Shown: positions 21,428 to 32,639 of the stretch, in pieces
Numbering within the stretch: position 1 is the first letter of the stretch
Layout of the letters: each line of letters starts with the position of its first letter
NCBI GenBank assembly: GCA_002914805.1
Contig: JXTB01000546.1
Location: forward strand, 1-64,000
DNA: 64,000 nt
Direction: 5' to 3'
Origin: Parasponia andersonii
Lineage: Eukaryota; Streptophyta; Magnoliopsida; Rosales; Cannabaceae
Program-made: the position numbers and the translations under genes
Notes under the pieces: generated by a model
What the model saw: only the letters and a program-made list of their open reading frames with translations
Told to the model about the DNA's origin: nothing
Database searches by the model: none

Positions 21428-23280
21428 AAGGCTACGGTCCAATTGTAGATTGGAGATATATGGGACAGATAAGAACCCATTTGAAAGCAAAAGTCGCGAG
21501 AGCTGTGGGTCAAGCAGGGAGATAGGAACACATATTTCTTCCATGGTTCTACTTTGTTTTTTCGCAAATGCAATTATATTTGGTCTGTGGCAGATGGCGA
21601 ACTTAATTAGATTAGCAGGAGAACTGCGGTGGGAACTTACTTAACTAACTACTTTGGTGACCTGTTCAAATCTACGAATCTGGTTATTGATGATGATCTC
21701 GACTCTCTCTATGAAAGAGGGATTTCAAACTCGGCTAATGAAGAATTATGTAGAATCCCTACTAGAGATGAGGTCAAGAGAATAATTTGGGGGCATCAAT
21801 GAGGCTTTCTTGTGTAAATTGGGGTGGATGCTTGCTTCTGGGCAGTCCAATATGTGGGTTAAAATCTTCACTGCAAAGTATTACCCTCGTGGGACATTCT
21901 GGTCAGGTTCTCTAGGGAAGAATGCTTTGGTGGTAGCGAGAGGAATCTGGTCTACTAGGGAGTTCTTGAAGAAAGAAAGCTGTTGTCTCATTAGCAAAGG
22001 AGATACAGTTAACTTGTGGAACGCACCATGGATACCATGGGACGAGGAGGACACTAGCAGAGCTTCCTTCAATCCTATAATAAACCAATCCTTGCTTCTA
22101 GCAGAGCAGTTCTTGATAGAAGGGCAGAGGGAGTGGAATCTAGACTGGTTAACCTGGTTGTCGGACACGAGTTTTTATTTAGAGTAAAAAATACCCCAAT
22201 CCTTCCCAGAACGGAGAATGATAGACTGATTTGGAAGGAAGATAGGAAAGGAAAGTTCTTAATCAAATGGGCATATTGGGCGTTGAACAAAAAGAGATTT
22301 CACGAGTGTAATCTTCTCTGGAATATGATTTGGAAATCTAAGTAACATGAAGGGTACAAATTCCATCTATAGAGGATAGCAAAGGGAAACTTCAGTACGG
22401 GGGAAAGATATAGCTAGCATCTTCAACGTGGAAAAAAGAGGATGCACCTTATGTCAGGAAAGCCCCGACTCAATTCAACACCTGCTGTTTAATTGCTCAT
22501 TTACAAGAGCAATCTGGTTTGGAAGCAAATAGAGTTTGAGAACTGAACACCGGGTGAATTGCTCTAATGAAGAGTTGGTCAAATAGATCCTAAAACCACC
22601 TCACTTAGACACATTTGACTCTGGCACAAGACAGGAGTTCACTTGGTTCGCTGCTATAGTGAGTGAAAAAATTTGGTGGGCTCAGAACGCTAAGTTCAAT
22701 AGTGGAGAAGTCTATAGCCCAGAACAGTTACTATCTTTAATTAACAAGCTGACGGGGGGCCATCTCAATAACCAAGCTATAGGAGCGGTAAACAGAGCAG
22801 ATGGCGAAGGCAGGAATACAGGTCCATCAAACTTCAAGGACTTTCAAGAATGGAAGGAAAGTCATATTGGATGTATCTTTCAAGAATGGGATGGCAGTAG
22901 CAGCCGTGATAGGTATCGATGAAGACTATGAGGTGAAAATACTCTTCACGTGTAATGAGAATGCCTCTTCACCGAAGAAGCGGAACTCCAGGGCCCGCTG
23001 TTGGCGTTACAAGTCTGCTCCGCAGTTGGATGGTAGAATTCTTACATTTTTATGGAGTGTAATAATGAAGTGGTGATGGCTGTTGTTCACGGAATATTTC
23101 CTACTGGCCCCTGGCTCATATCTTTTTTGATGTATTTTACTTGCTAGATGCTGGGCTGTATACGGTTGATTGGACTCCTCAGAGCCAAAATGTTACTGCC
23201 CATGAGATGGCTAAATGGGCCTTTAGCCTCAAGATATCTAGGAACTTTAAAGTTTAGGAGGGGAGGTACTGCTAATATTC
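21428..23280 (+). pseudogene. LINE ORF2 C-part: zf-RVT and RNase H-like domains, RT core deleted
   Basis: After the insertion the text resumes with ATYFGDLFKS-like sequence, TRDEVKRIIWG near 21790, then abruptly INEAFLCKLGWMLASGQSN (open 21810-22187) with WVKIFTAKYYPRGTFW and VNLWNAPWIPW. Next comes a zinc-binding motif near 22443 (CTLCQESPDSIQHLLFNC). The C-terminal RNase H-like region is at 22840-23260 (VSFKNGMAVAAVIGIDE, then NNEVVMAVVHGIFPTGPW and VDWTPQSQNVTAHEMAKW in other frames). The YADD-containing RT domain that should lie between is absent. Multiple frameshifts are present. Confidence 0.85.
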
Positions 23281-23323
23281 TGCCTTTAATTTAATTTTAG
23301 TCTCTGTTTCCTGATCAAAAAAA

Positions 23324-23789
23324 GGTGTTAGGAACGTAAAATTGGCTTTGTCCCATTCCCATTTACATCCTTAATGGCAAATGGCATAGAGGTAAAAATT
23401 AAAAAATAAAAAAAATAAAGCTGCCTTTATTCTAGAATTGTCCGATATTACAAATTTAAAAGAAAAATGGTTTTAACAAACCTATGCTTTTGAAAAATAT
23501 TTAAAATAATCCATATTTTAAATGGTGTTAAGTATTGATTGTGGTCACTATTTTGTACTTGATTTATGCATCTCATTATACATAAATTCCTACTAGCAAT
23601 TTTTAATAGTGATATATTGCTTTTTTTTTTTAAAAAAAAAAAAAAATCATTTGTTAATATTAAACTAGTAACCTACTACCAGGTCTACCACAACTTCTTC
23701 GGCAATGTCGTTGTCCCAGATAATTTTCCAAAATATTAAATTTGAATTAGTTGTTAATGTATAGATTTTTAGTTTTTATTGCTGATTTA
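23324..23789. other. AT-rich noncoding spacer
   Basis: It contains a T-run/A-run block at 23619-23646. No coding or RNA signal is seen. Confidence 0.5.
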
Positions 23790-24200
23790 TGTGTCGTAAT
23801 AGGCTAATGATGAAATCATAGAAATCCTTGATAATGAAAATGAATCAAGTCAGCCTAATGACGCAAGTAAAATGGAGTAAAGGCTGATGTTGTTCCCTAG
23901 TCGAGTGGAGGAGGAGAACCTGCCAGGCTCAGGATGAGGAGGTCCAAGTGGAGAACGACCTCAATCAGTACAAGGGCGGCCATCTGATAACCCATTAGAC
24001 CTCCGTCTATGGTTTGGGATCATTTTACAAGAAATGTGAAAGATCCAAAAAATGTTATGGCTATTTCCAATTATTGTGGTAAAGACTATGCTGCTGGTAG
24101 TACAAATAATGAGACGTCAAATTTATTGTCTCATTTGGCAAATCAGTGCCAAAAGTACCCAATTCCTTAGGACAAAAAACAGAAGACCGTAGCTTTTAAA
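23790..24200 (+). pseudogene. hAT transposase N-terminal fragment with BED zinc finger
   Basis: The + strand reads NDEIIEILDNENESSQPNDAS, then after stops SMVWDHFTRNVKDPKNVMAI, then YCGKDYAAGSTNNETSNL and LLSHLANQCQKYP. The order VWDHF, C, TSNLLSHL, C is that of a BED zinc finger as found at the start of plant hAT transposases. The first metal Cys of the usual C-x2-C appears as Ser. The rest of the transposase is absent. The left end of the neighbouring MULE begins just after this fragment. Confidence 0.7.
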
Positions 24201-24214
24201 ATTAGAGGAAATTA

Positions 24215-24310
24215 GGGTATACATGATGAAATACAAAAAGAATTACGTATATACGGTACTTAAAAAAATAGTTAATTGCGTATGGTTATTTAGGAAAATA
24301 CTATATTCTT
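24215..24310 (+). repeat. Left terminal inverted repeat of MULE 1
   Basis: It starts GGGTATACATGATG and contains AAAAGAATTACGTATATACGG and GCGTATGGT, matched in the same order in the reverse complement of 33860-33950. The border is set by the shared GGGTA. Confidence 0.65.
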
Positions 24311-26889
24311 GAAATAAAACTTTTTTTCTTCCAAAGCCATTTGTGCCCTTATAGGTTTTTCTTTCTTCCATTTTTTTCTTCATTTTCTATTATTCGTTTT
24401 TTTTTTCCCCTTTTCTTCTTCTAAGTTTATGTTCGAGGGTTTCCATTTATTTCATCATCTTCTTCTATTTTCTATATCTATTTTCCTGATCATCCTTTTT
24501 GTTAGCTACAGCTATTACTCGTTATAATTCAACCACTCCTTTTCCTAAATTAAAATTGAAACGGCCTAAGAAAATGGAGGAGAAATTAGCAAGTTCAATA
24601 ACTTTTTCATAATCGAAATCGAAAATGCCCAAGAAGATGAAAGAGAAGTGTGGTTCTGGAGACAAAGAGTCTAAAAGAAGTCAGAAGAGAAAGGCGATTG
24701 ATAATAGAAAAAGTTTTAAAGAGAAAAAGAAATCTGTCGCTAAAAAGCTTCGGTTGGAGCCAAATCTTATGGAAACTTCAATTCCAAAACATTTGAGAGT
24801 AATTATTATTATTATTATTATTTGGTTATTTTATATGCATGCATTTTTTTGGAAATTTTTTTGTTTCTGATTTTTGAGTTTTTGTTATTATTTTCCATTT
24901 TGGCTGATTTATGTACGATATTTGTATTTTTTTTCTTTTGTCTGAATTTGTGTATAATTTTTAGATTTTTTGTATGGGTTTGCATATTGGGTTTTGTTAC
25001 TAGTTTCCAACAATTCGGGTGCTTGACACATACTCACAGAGAAATCAAGATTCAAGAAGAAAAAAGAATCATGATCCTTTTATCAAAACTCCCAAATGTC
25101 ACAATGGATTCTGATTTTAGTAGGTTAAAATTTTTAATCCATAAACATACATATAACGTTTTTACTCGTGTGCTAGTATCTATTATATTCGTAGTATTAA
25201 ATACTAATAAATGGTTATTGGTGTGTTTTATTTTTACTTTTCTATTTTTTTTTCATTATTTTTGTGTCTACGATGTGGGTTTTTTTTTCAGGAGTAGAAG
25301 CTAAAATTTAAACTTAAGGACCATTTTTATTCTAAGGTTCAGTGTTTTATATCATTTCAAGTTATAGAAAATTTTAAGACAAAATTGAAAGGAAGTCAGG
25401 TTGAGTTGTTTAAGAATACTTGTTTTAGGCATTTTTGGGATCTTAAGAATTTACAAATACAAGGTCAGTTATTACACCATACTTTATTAAGAGAGGTTAA
25501 TCAACCGATCCCAAATGAAATGTAGGTTTTGATTGGAGGTCAGCTTTTAAAATTTGGGATTGAATAATTTATGTTAGTTACTACATTGAAGTGTGTTAGT
25601 GATTCAGATTTATCTCAGTTTAAAGATAAGAAATGGGACTGTTTTATAGGTTTAAATAAGTATTTCAAGGATTATAAAAATGTTAATCAGACAATTCTAG
25701 AGCATTATTTTATGTCTTCGGAGTTTGATAATGATAAAGATGCTATTAGTATGGTGTGCCTTTATTTGATTTCTAATTTTTGTTACCATCAATAAAAGAT
25801 AAATTTGTCGAAAGAAGTTTCATGCACTTATGTGATAATGATGATTTCAATGATTATCCATGGGATAAAGAGTTGTTTGGGGTTACTATTAAGTACTTGA
25901 GGGCTGGTTTTAAGGTAAAGTCTATGAGATATAAGGATAATCACTACAAGTTATTTGGATTTCTATTGGCTTTTTAAATATGGTTGTACGAAACTATTCG
26001 TATTTTGTCAGGGTTAATATGCAACCATATAAATTCTGTTATGCCATACATCGTAAATTGGTCAACAAGAATTACACCACTTTATAAATTTCTTGCGAGG
26101 AAAGTTTTTCACTGCAAAAAGATAATTTCTGACTCTTTATTTTATTTTTTTGTATCATTTATTCTCCATGATTTTTTATTAAAAAATTTTTAAAGGAACT
26201 TTATTTGTTGTTCATTGTAGCTTGAAATAAAAAAAAAATGTTCCTAACTGATGAGGAGAGAGAGTTGTTGAATCTAAAAGAATTTTAGTACAATTCAATA
26301 GATTCGATTCCAAAAAATTTAGTTGAAGAGGATGATGATTTTGAGGTTCCATCACTGAGGATTCCATTAATGATCGAAGATTCTACCTACTCCAATTCAA
26401 CTAAGCGATCTTCTTCAAAGGCTAAAAGAGTTTATGAAACAGGATTTGGGATTACTTCTTCAGATTTAGAGAAATATCTCAAGAATACTTCTTTGGAGTA
26501 GCTACAATTGAGTAAGAAATTTGGCATGTTGAAGGAGGAATTAACTTCGAGACATGATGCACTAAGACAGGATATGAGTAAAAAATATTCAGTCATTATG
26601 GGAGTATTGGCTGGTATTCAAGAAAAGATAGGTTATGGTGACATTCTGATTAGATCAGTTCAAAATATCAACGATAGTGAACAAATTTTCAGTAATCAGA
26701 CTGAGACTATTGCTGAAAAAATATTGAAAGGAACAATATTGGTGTTCAGCTAGAGATAAAGGTTTCAAAAGGTAGTGAGGAGTACAAGAGAGAAAAAGAT
26801 GATCATATAACACTTCAAATTACTCAAACACTGTTATAGTCCTTATTTTCATTAAGTTTAACTTTTATCCTCTTTTTTTTTTATGTTAG

Positions 26890-26973
26890 GATCCTATTTA
26901 TGCTAGTGCTACTAACATTATTTGCAAGGATAATGAAGATGATAAATTTCAAAATATTGGAGCAAAAACTAAG
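26890..26973 (+). repeat. Duplicated exon, copy 1 (84 nt)
   Basis: Flanked by AG and GT. It encodes DPIYASATNIICKDNED plus a tail ending AKTK. It is homologous to copies at 27345-27428 and 27616-27698. Confidence 0.65.
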
Positions 26974-27344
26974 GTATTCTCTTATCTTTGTTTAGTTTTC
27001 AGCTCTTCTTTTATTGCTATTAGCATTAGTTGTCTATAAGTTATCAATTTCTAATATTATTTACCCACATTACTAGTTTCTAATATTATTTAACTACCAG
27101 TTGCTGGGTTCTAGTATTACTTGGTTACAAGTTATTACTTTTTTAGTTTTCAATTATTCTTTTATTGCTTTTTGTATTAGTTATCTATCAGTTTCTAGTT
27201 TCTAGTAGTACTTGGCTACCAATTATTATTTTTGTTATATTGGTTTGCTACTAGTTACTAGTTTTATAGTATTAGCTTGATATTAATTACTGGTTTCTAG
27301 CAGTTATTTTGAGCCTAGTTTTTGTCTTTTTTTTTTCATATTAG

Positions 27345-27428
27345 GATTTTGTTTGTGATACTACTACTATCAAAATCAACGAGGGTGATGAAGATGCCAA
27401 AGTTCAAAATGAAGAGGGGGGAAACAAG
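27345..27428 (+). repeat. Duplicated exon, copy 2 (84 nt)
   Basis: Flanked by CATATTAG and GTTTTC. It encodes DFVCDTTTIKINEGDEDAK plus a tail ending GGNK. Preceding and following intron sequence is also shared with copy 3. Confidence 0.7.
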
Positions 27429-27615
27429 GTTTTCTTTATCTGAATCTAGATTTCACTAATTTTTTTCATAGTTTATGATATTAGTTGGCTATTAGTTACT
27501 AGTTTCTAGTATTCTTCGGCAACTAATTACTCGTTTCTAGTTTTATTTGGCTACCATTTACTGGTTTTTACCAGTGATTTTAAGCGTAGTTTTTGACTTT
27601 TTTTTTTCATATTAG

Positions 27616-27698
27616 GTTCTATTTGTGATACTACTATTTTCAAAGTCAGCAAGGGTGATAAAGATGCCAAAATTCAAAATGAAGAAGGGAAAAACAAG
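27616..27698 (+). repeat. Duplicated exon, copy 3 (83 nt, frameshifted)
   Basis: It has the same acceptor (CATATTAG) and donor (GTTTTC) as copy 2, and the body is nearly identical. It is one base shorter at its start, so it cannot be spliced in frame with the same phase. Confidence 0.7.
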
Positions 27699-29977
27699 GT
27701 TTTCTTTTGTCTTAATCTAGATTTTTTAAATAGTTTTTTATTGTATTAATTGGCTACCAATTATATTTCTACTTGATATTTTGAGTATAATTATGTGTTT
27801 TCCTTTTTTTTTTTTTCCAGTGCATTGGTGATTGAGAAGTTCTTATTGATGAGCATGAGAATTTGATTTTTTTTTTTTTATGGATCAGAAACTGATTGTG
27901 TTTTGGATCATTTAGACTAGAAAGAGATTAATAAGGCTATTAAAGATGCAATTCAGATTGCTAAATTATTAAAAGGACAGGTAATTTATATATTTATTTA
28001 AGTTCAACAAAATCTTGCATGTTGATTGTAGAACTAGTTTATTTATAATGGTTTTTGATTAATTTTGCATTCTTTTTTTGTAGCCTGATCCAAAGGAAGA
28101 TTCTTTAGCAGATTTTCATTACAAGATTCTGTCTCTAATGAAAACTTTTTTCATACTCCCATTATGGAGAAAAGGGAGTTAAAACTTGGTGCGTAACTCA
28201 AATCTCTATTCATCACTGACTTTGGGTCTTCTTCTGAACCTATTGAAAAGCTGAAGAATATTGAAGGAAAGAGAAAAGTGAAAGGTTTATTTCCTTTCTC
28301 AACAGACTTGTTTACAAAAGTCGTTCATTTATGGGTTAGCAAATTAATCAAATTTATAGATACGGGTGTCAATATGAGAAAGAATTAGTATTTTTCTTAT
28401 TCTCTGTTTTAATTATTAAGTTTATGTTTTTACTTTAAGTAACATTCTTTTTGCTTGTTTTCTAAATTTTTTTAGGAAATTATTTTATTCAAAAGAAGAT
28501 AATCTGCTAGAGCTTGCAATGGATTTTGCGATAACTAAAATCTCTAAGAAGATGTGGTTTTTTGACTTGCAGTACGATGGCAAAAGTCTTCATTATTCAG
28601 TAAGCAATCTACAATGATTCACTTTATCTTTAAATTTTAAATTCAACTATTTTATTTTGATTCATGAAGATCAATTTTTGGTATGTTTTAAAATTTCAAA
28701 TTGTAATCATTAGTCATATTAGGGCTATGGAGAACAATATTGGATACTAGTTAGCAAAATCCAAATATCAGTAGCTAATTTTATTTATTGTTACCTATAT
28801 CTAATAATCCATATAAATATCTAGTTATTAGTTACTATAATCATGATTTCACTAACCAATTTTAATTAAGTTGAATTGGTATATAGAGTTGGTTATTGTT
28901 TATCATTTCTAATATTTTTTTTTATTATTTCAACTTAAGTTTTAAGCATCTCAATATGCATATGTTTATTTTTAGTTTCTTATTTGTTATTTTGTGTCTT
29001 TTATAGCATATTGATGTCTCATTTTACTACATGCGTAAGGAAATACGATACAGTGAGAAAATTTCATTAGTCTGATTCTCATCTGAGGATTCTATATGTA
29101 ACTTAAATGAAAAAGAGTTGTGATATCTCTGTGATTAAAAACGATGATTGTTTAATAGAGTACACTCTTAGATATTACATGTACTGTAATACTACTTGGA
29201 GTGAGGTGGATCATGTTTTGATGCTAGTGCATATAGAGACTTTAAATCATTGGATTCTAGTTCATTTTGATATTCACTCTAGATGTCTTCATATCTACAA
29301 TTCTTTGTGGAGTGCAAGTCATGACAAAAATGCTAAGAAAATAGTTGAACGATATTTAATGATACTACCATTGTTATTGGATTTAGTTAGTTTTTATCTA
29401 TCTCAAAACAACATTGAACTTAGTTCTCAGTATTTTGTGAAAAAGAAAGCTACTGACTATCTAAAGATCATTATGGTTGATGGTTTTCCTCAACAAACAC
29501 AATGGTATTTTGATTAACTTTTTTTTTTTATTTATTTGTTTTAGCCTTACTTATTTATGTATTTTGATATGGATAGTTGTTTTTTTGGGTGTAGTAACTA
29601 TAATGTTTTTATGTTTGCATTCGCAGAGTACTTCATCCATGGTGTGATTGACAATATGAAAGATTTATGTGTCGAGGATAAATACAACAACTTGTGTGTA
29701 GATCTGTATAAATATGCGTGCAAGAAACAACTTGAGGACTATCAAGTTTGATAGTGAATTTCTAAGACGATTGAAAGATAACGAGATCAAGGATCTTAAT
29801 TTGGAAGCTAAAGAGGATAAGGACACATAGTTGAAGAATAGAAAATATAGGAAGTATTTGTTTTTTATGTATTGTTGAACCTTTTTTTTGCTTTTGGTTT
29901 TTAAACTTCAGGTCTTTTAGTGTATTTAAGACTTCCAAATTTTTCCAAATGTACTTGTAAATGGTTATCAGTTCCTT

Positions 29978-30470
29978 ATTTTTATCATGAGTAATAGGTT
30001 TTTAGTTACTAGTTACTGGTTACTTTCAACAAGAAATCAGATCTTTTTTTTTGGTTCAGTTTTTTTTAATAGAAAAAAAATCAATAACAAGAAAAACAAA
30101 TTTAGATCAGACTAAGAAAGCCTGATAATCCATATTTTTTTCTAATTATGAGTAATGGGTTTCTAGTTTCTATGTACTGATTTTATTTTCAATTACCAGT
30201 TATTTTCAACAAGAGACCAGATCCCTTTATTTCTATTTTTTTAATAGAAAAGAAATCAATAACAAGAAAGAAAAATTTAGACCACACTAAGAGAGGCCGA
30301 TTTTCCAGATTTTTTTGTGATCTTGATTAATGAGTTTTTAGTTTTTAGTTAACAGTTTCCAGAAATTGGTTTCGTTTCCAGTTACTAGTTACTAGTTACT
30401 TTCAAAAGAGAGTAGATATCTTTATTTGGTTCAGTTCTTTTTTTTTTTTTTTGTAATAGAACTTTTAATT
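29978..30470. repeat. Three tandem units of about 161-175 bp between the convergent MULE 1 genes
   Basis: Units start near 29978, 30135 and 30311. Each carries GAGTAAT (GATTAAT in the third), a TTTTTAGTTACTAGTTACTGG-type stretch, TTTCAACAAGA, CAGATC and TTTAATAGAAAA. The first two also share ATCAATAACAAGAAA and GACTAAGA/CACTAAGA. The spacing of the GAGTAAT words is 161 and 175 bp. Confidence 0.7.
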
Positions 30471-30555
30471 GTTCAAAGCATATTAATTTCTTCTTCAAAA
30501 ATGTGAATAAAAGGTATCAAAACTCATTTCAATTCAACATTTTAAATTTGACTGT

Positions 30556-32621
30556 TCAATTGATATTAATATTTAAAATTAATTTCAAGACCTTAGTAAA
30601 ATCTGTCACACTAAAATCAAGTGACATAGTTATTTTTTTCTTGGCCATTTTTGCTTCCAAAACCGGTGGATTCCTACATGTTTTCATGTTATGTCTATAT
30701 TCTTTGTACCTTCCACATTTTATCTTTCCTTCAAGTTCGGCAGTATACTTTGCTCTTTGATTCTTTAGTCTTTCTAGTTTACGCCTTCTCTTCGGTGCTT
30801 GAACTTTAATCTTTAAAATTTCTTCTAGTATGGTCCATGTGTTTTCACTTCTAAGTGGATGAATTGAGCTTTCATATGTTGCCATCATGGCCTCTATTTT
30901 GTAGTACTTAGAGCAGTAAGCAATCCAATTTAGATGTCTCCTTCGAATTGCTACCATTGTATGACTACAAGGGAATTTATCAAGATCAAATCTACCACAA
31001 GAGCGTGTTTTCTCTCTTAAATTGACCACGAATGAGTTTATTCCTTGAGTAACACTAAATGAAACTTCATTTGCTTGGTGAACCTGCATTTTTGATAAAT
31101 AATATAAATTATTGTTAGTCTCGTTTTCAATATTTTCTTCAGGAAATTGAATTGGTTACTAGTTTTTCATTTCTATCTAGTTTCTGGTAACTAGTTTCCA
31201 ATCACTGATTACTAAATAATTTTCAACTGCTAACTATTTGATATTTAGATTTCATTCACAACTTTTGCAATGCTTTCATGATTGTCCGATATGATACATA
31301 GTTCTTCTCTTTCTCTGTATGCTTTTTTCAATTTTCTAAAAAACCATTCCCAACTTGAATTGTTTTCAGAATCAGCTATTCCATAAGCAAGTGGGAATAT
31401 GTTCTCATTAGCATCTTTTGTGCATTCTGTGATTAATGTTCCTCTATATGTAGCTATTAAAAATGTTGCATCTACCACAATTGCCGGTTTATAGTATTCA
31501 AACCCTTTGATAGAAGCAGCTAAAGCCATAAACATATACTTGAAATGACTACTCTTTTTTATATGCATACCAGTCACTGATTCTGGATTCTTGGCCTGCA
31601 ACATGTAGAGATAACTTGGTATTTTAGCATACGAGTTGTCTTGTTTTCCCCTCACTAGTTCTAATATCTTTTTACGAGATCTCCAAGCTTTTTCATAGCT
31701 CTAGTCAACACCAAAATTATCCATGGCATCATTCATTATATCGGTAGGTGTATGGACTATTTTTATATTTAAGAATTTCGATTTCAAGGCATCTTCGATT
31801 CTGAATTGCTAGCTTGTCGGTGATTTCCTTGTAGGCTATCAAATGAGCATGTAGATATATAATAAATCCTTTCCACTATGAAAAAATCAGTTTTACCATA
31901 TCTTGCAGCTCGAAATGATTATGCACATTTAGGATCATAGCAAACTAACACATACTCCTTATAAAATCTTTGTATCCTGAATTAGAAATGGTTGGTGATT
32001 GCATGATAATTAGAGCTTTTTTTAGAACTTCTTTGTTCTTATATATTTGACCTTTTTCAGCTTCTTCTATTTTGGGGTTTAAGATTATCTTAGAGTTTAG
32101 ATCATTCATAATATCCTCAATTTTAGTACCATCTTCTTCTAGAATATCTTCTGCTATCTTATTTCGAACTCAATGAAATCTGGTCATATATCAATTTCTA
32201 TGTAGTTGCTTGATTCATTTTCAGAAGCTATTAATGAATTCATTCTTTTAAGACTAGTATCCATTGCTATGGTTTCTTATAGCAACATTGCCTTTCTCTT
32301 AGATGTAATCATTGAACCAGTTTCTATAGTTAACCATATTGGATAGCTTGTTAGATTAGTCTCCTTTCTCTTCAATTCCAAATAAAACATTAAAGAACTA
32401 TCACTGATTATCTTCATAGTTGAGTTTCCTTTTCCTACTTGATACTCAATAGTCAAACTCCTTTTCAACAAATACATCTTTAACTTTGCAGATAGCAAAT
32501 CAATGAGTTTTTTAAATGAATAGTCATTATGTACTAGTACTCTAGACATTTTAATCCTTATGTAATTATTGTTTTCATCCCATATTCCATCATAATGAAC
32601 AAAAATTATTACATAATCCAT
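30556..32621 (-). pseudogene. MULE 1 transposase (MURA), internally deleted
   Basis: Order on the minus strand: an N-terminal PB1-like piece (32277-32621, MDYVIIFVHYDGIWDENNNY), damaged sequence at 31660-32270 (KNSPYTY, then NDAM and VD-like text with stops), then 31245-31655 with the transposase core: YYKPAIVVDATFLIATYRGT (first Asp), ADSENNSSWEWFFRKL and CIISDNHESI (second Asp, normally SDRH). A gap of about 155 bp follows and then 30556-31089 with the SWIM finger (SCGRFDLDKFPCSHTMVAI) and a basic C-terminal part ending in a CGRYKEYRHNMKTC knuckle. The stretch that usually separates core and SWIM, with the third acidic residue, is largely missing. The protein is non-functional. Confidence 0.85.
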
Positions 32622-32639
32622 TTTTACACCAGAAAAAAA

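Larger units (their letters stand above)
14520..23323 (+). mobile_element. LINE (L1-type non-LTR retrotransposon), decayed and interrupted
   Basis: ORF1-like sequence (DUF4283 plus zinc knuckle) is at 14530-15300 and an endonuclease at 16060-16570. ORF2 linker text runs to 17025. After a 4.4-kb nested insertion, ORF2 resumes at 21428 with the C-terminal zinc-binding and RNase H-like domains. It ends in a short A-run at 23317-23323 after CTGATC, as in plant L1 elements. The RT core is missing: EVKRIIWG near 21790 is followed directly by text that lies after RT. The 5' end is not defined and no target duplication was found. Confidence 0.85.
24625..29751 (+). pseudogene. DUF1985 / Ulp1-like (C48) protease gene of MULE 1, multi-exon, broken
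   Basis: A Lys-rich N-terminus (24625-24798, MPKKMKEKCGSG) ends at a possible splice donor. DUF1985-like sequence follows at 25290-25980: LHHTLLREVNQPIPNEM, then a TAG, VLIGGQLLKFGIE, a TAA, FMLVTTLKCVSDSDLS. A coiled stretch lies at 26508-26700. Three similar 84/84/83-nt exons follow (26890, 27345, 27616). The protease part lies at 28140-28388, 28477-28599, 29007-29504 and 29595-29751, with TWSEVDHVLMLVHIETLNHW (His kept), LVHFDI (Asp kept) and FAFAEYFIHG. The residues where DCG with the catalytic Cys is expected read NYN, so the protease is inactive. Such proteins would cleave SUMO-like bonds. Their role in MULEs is unknown. Confidence 0.7.
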
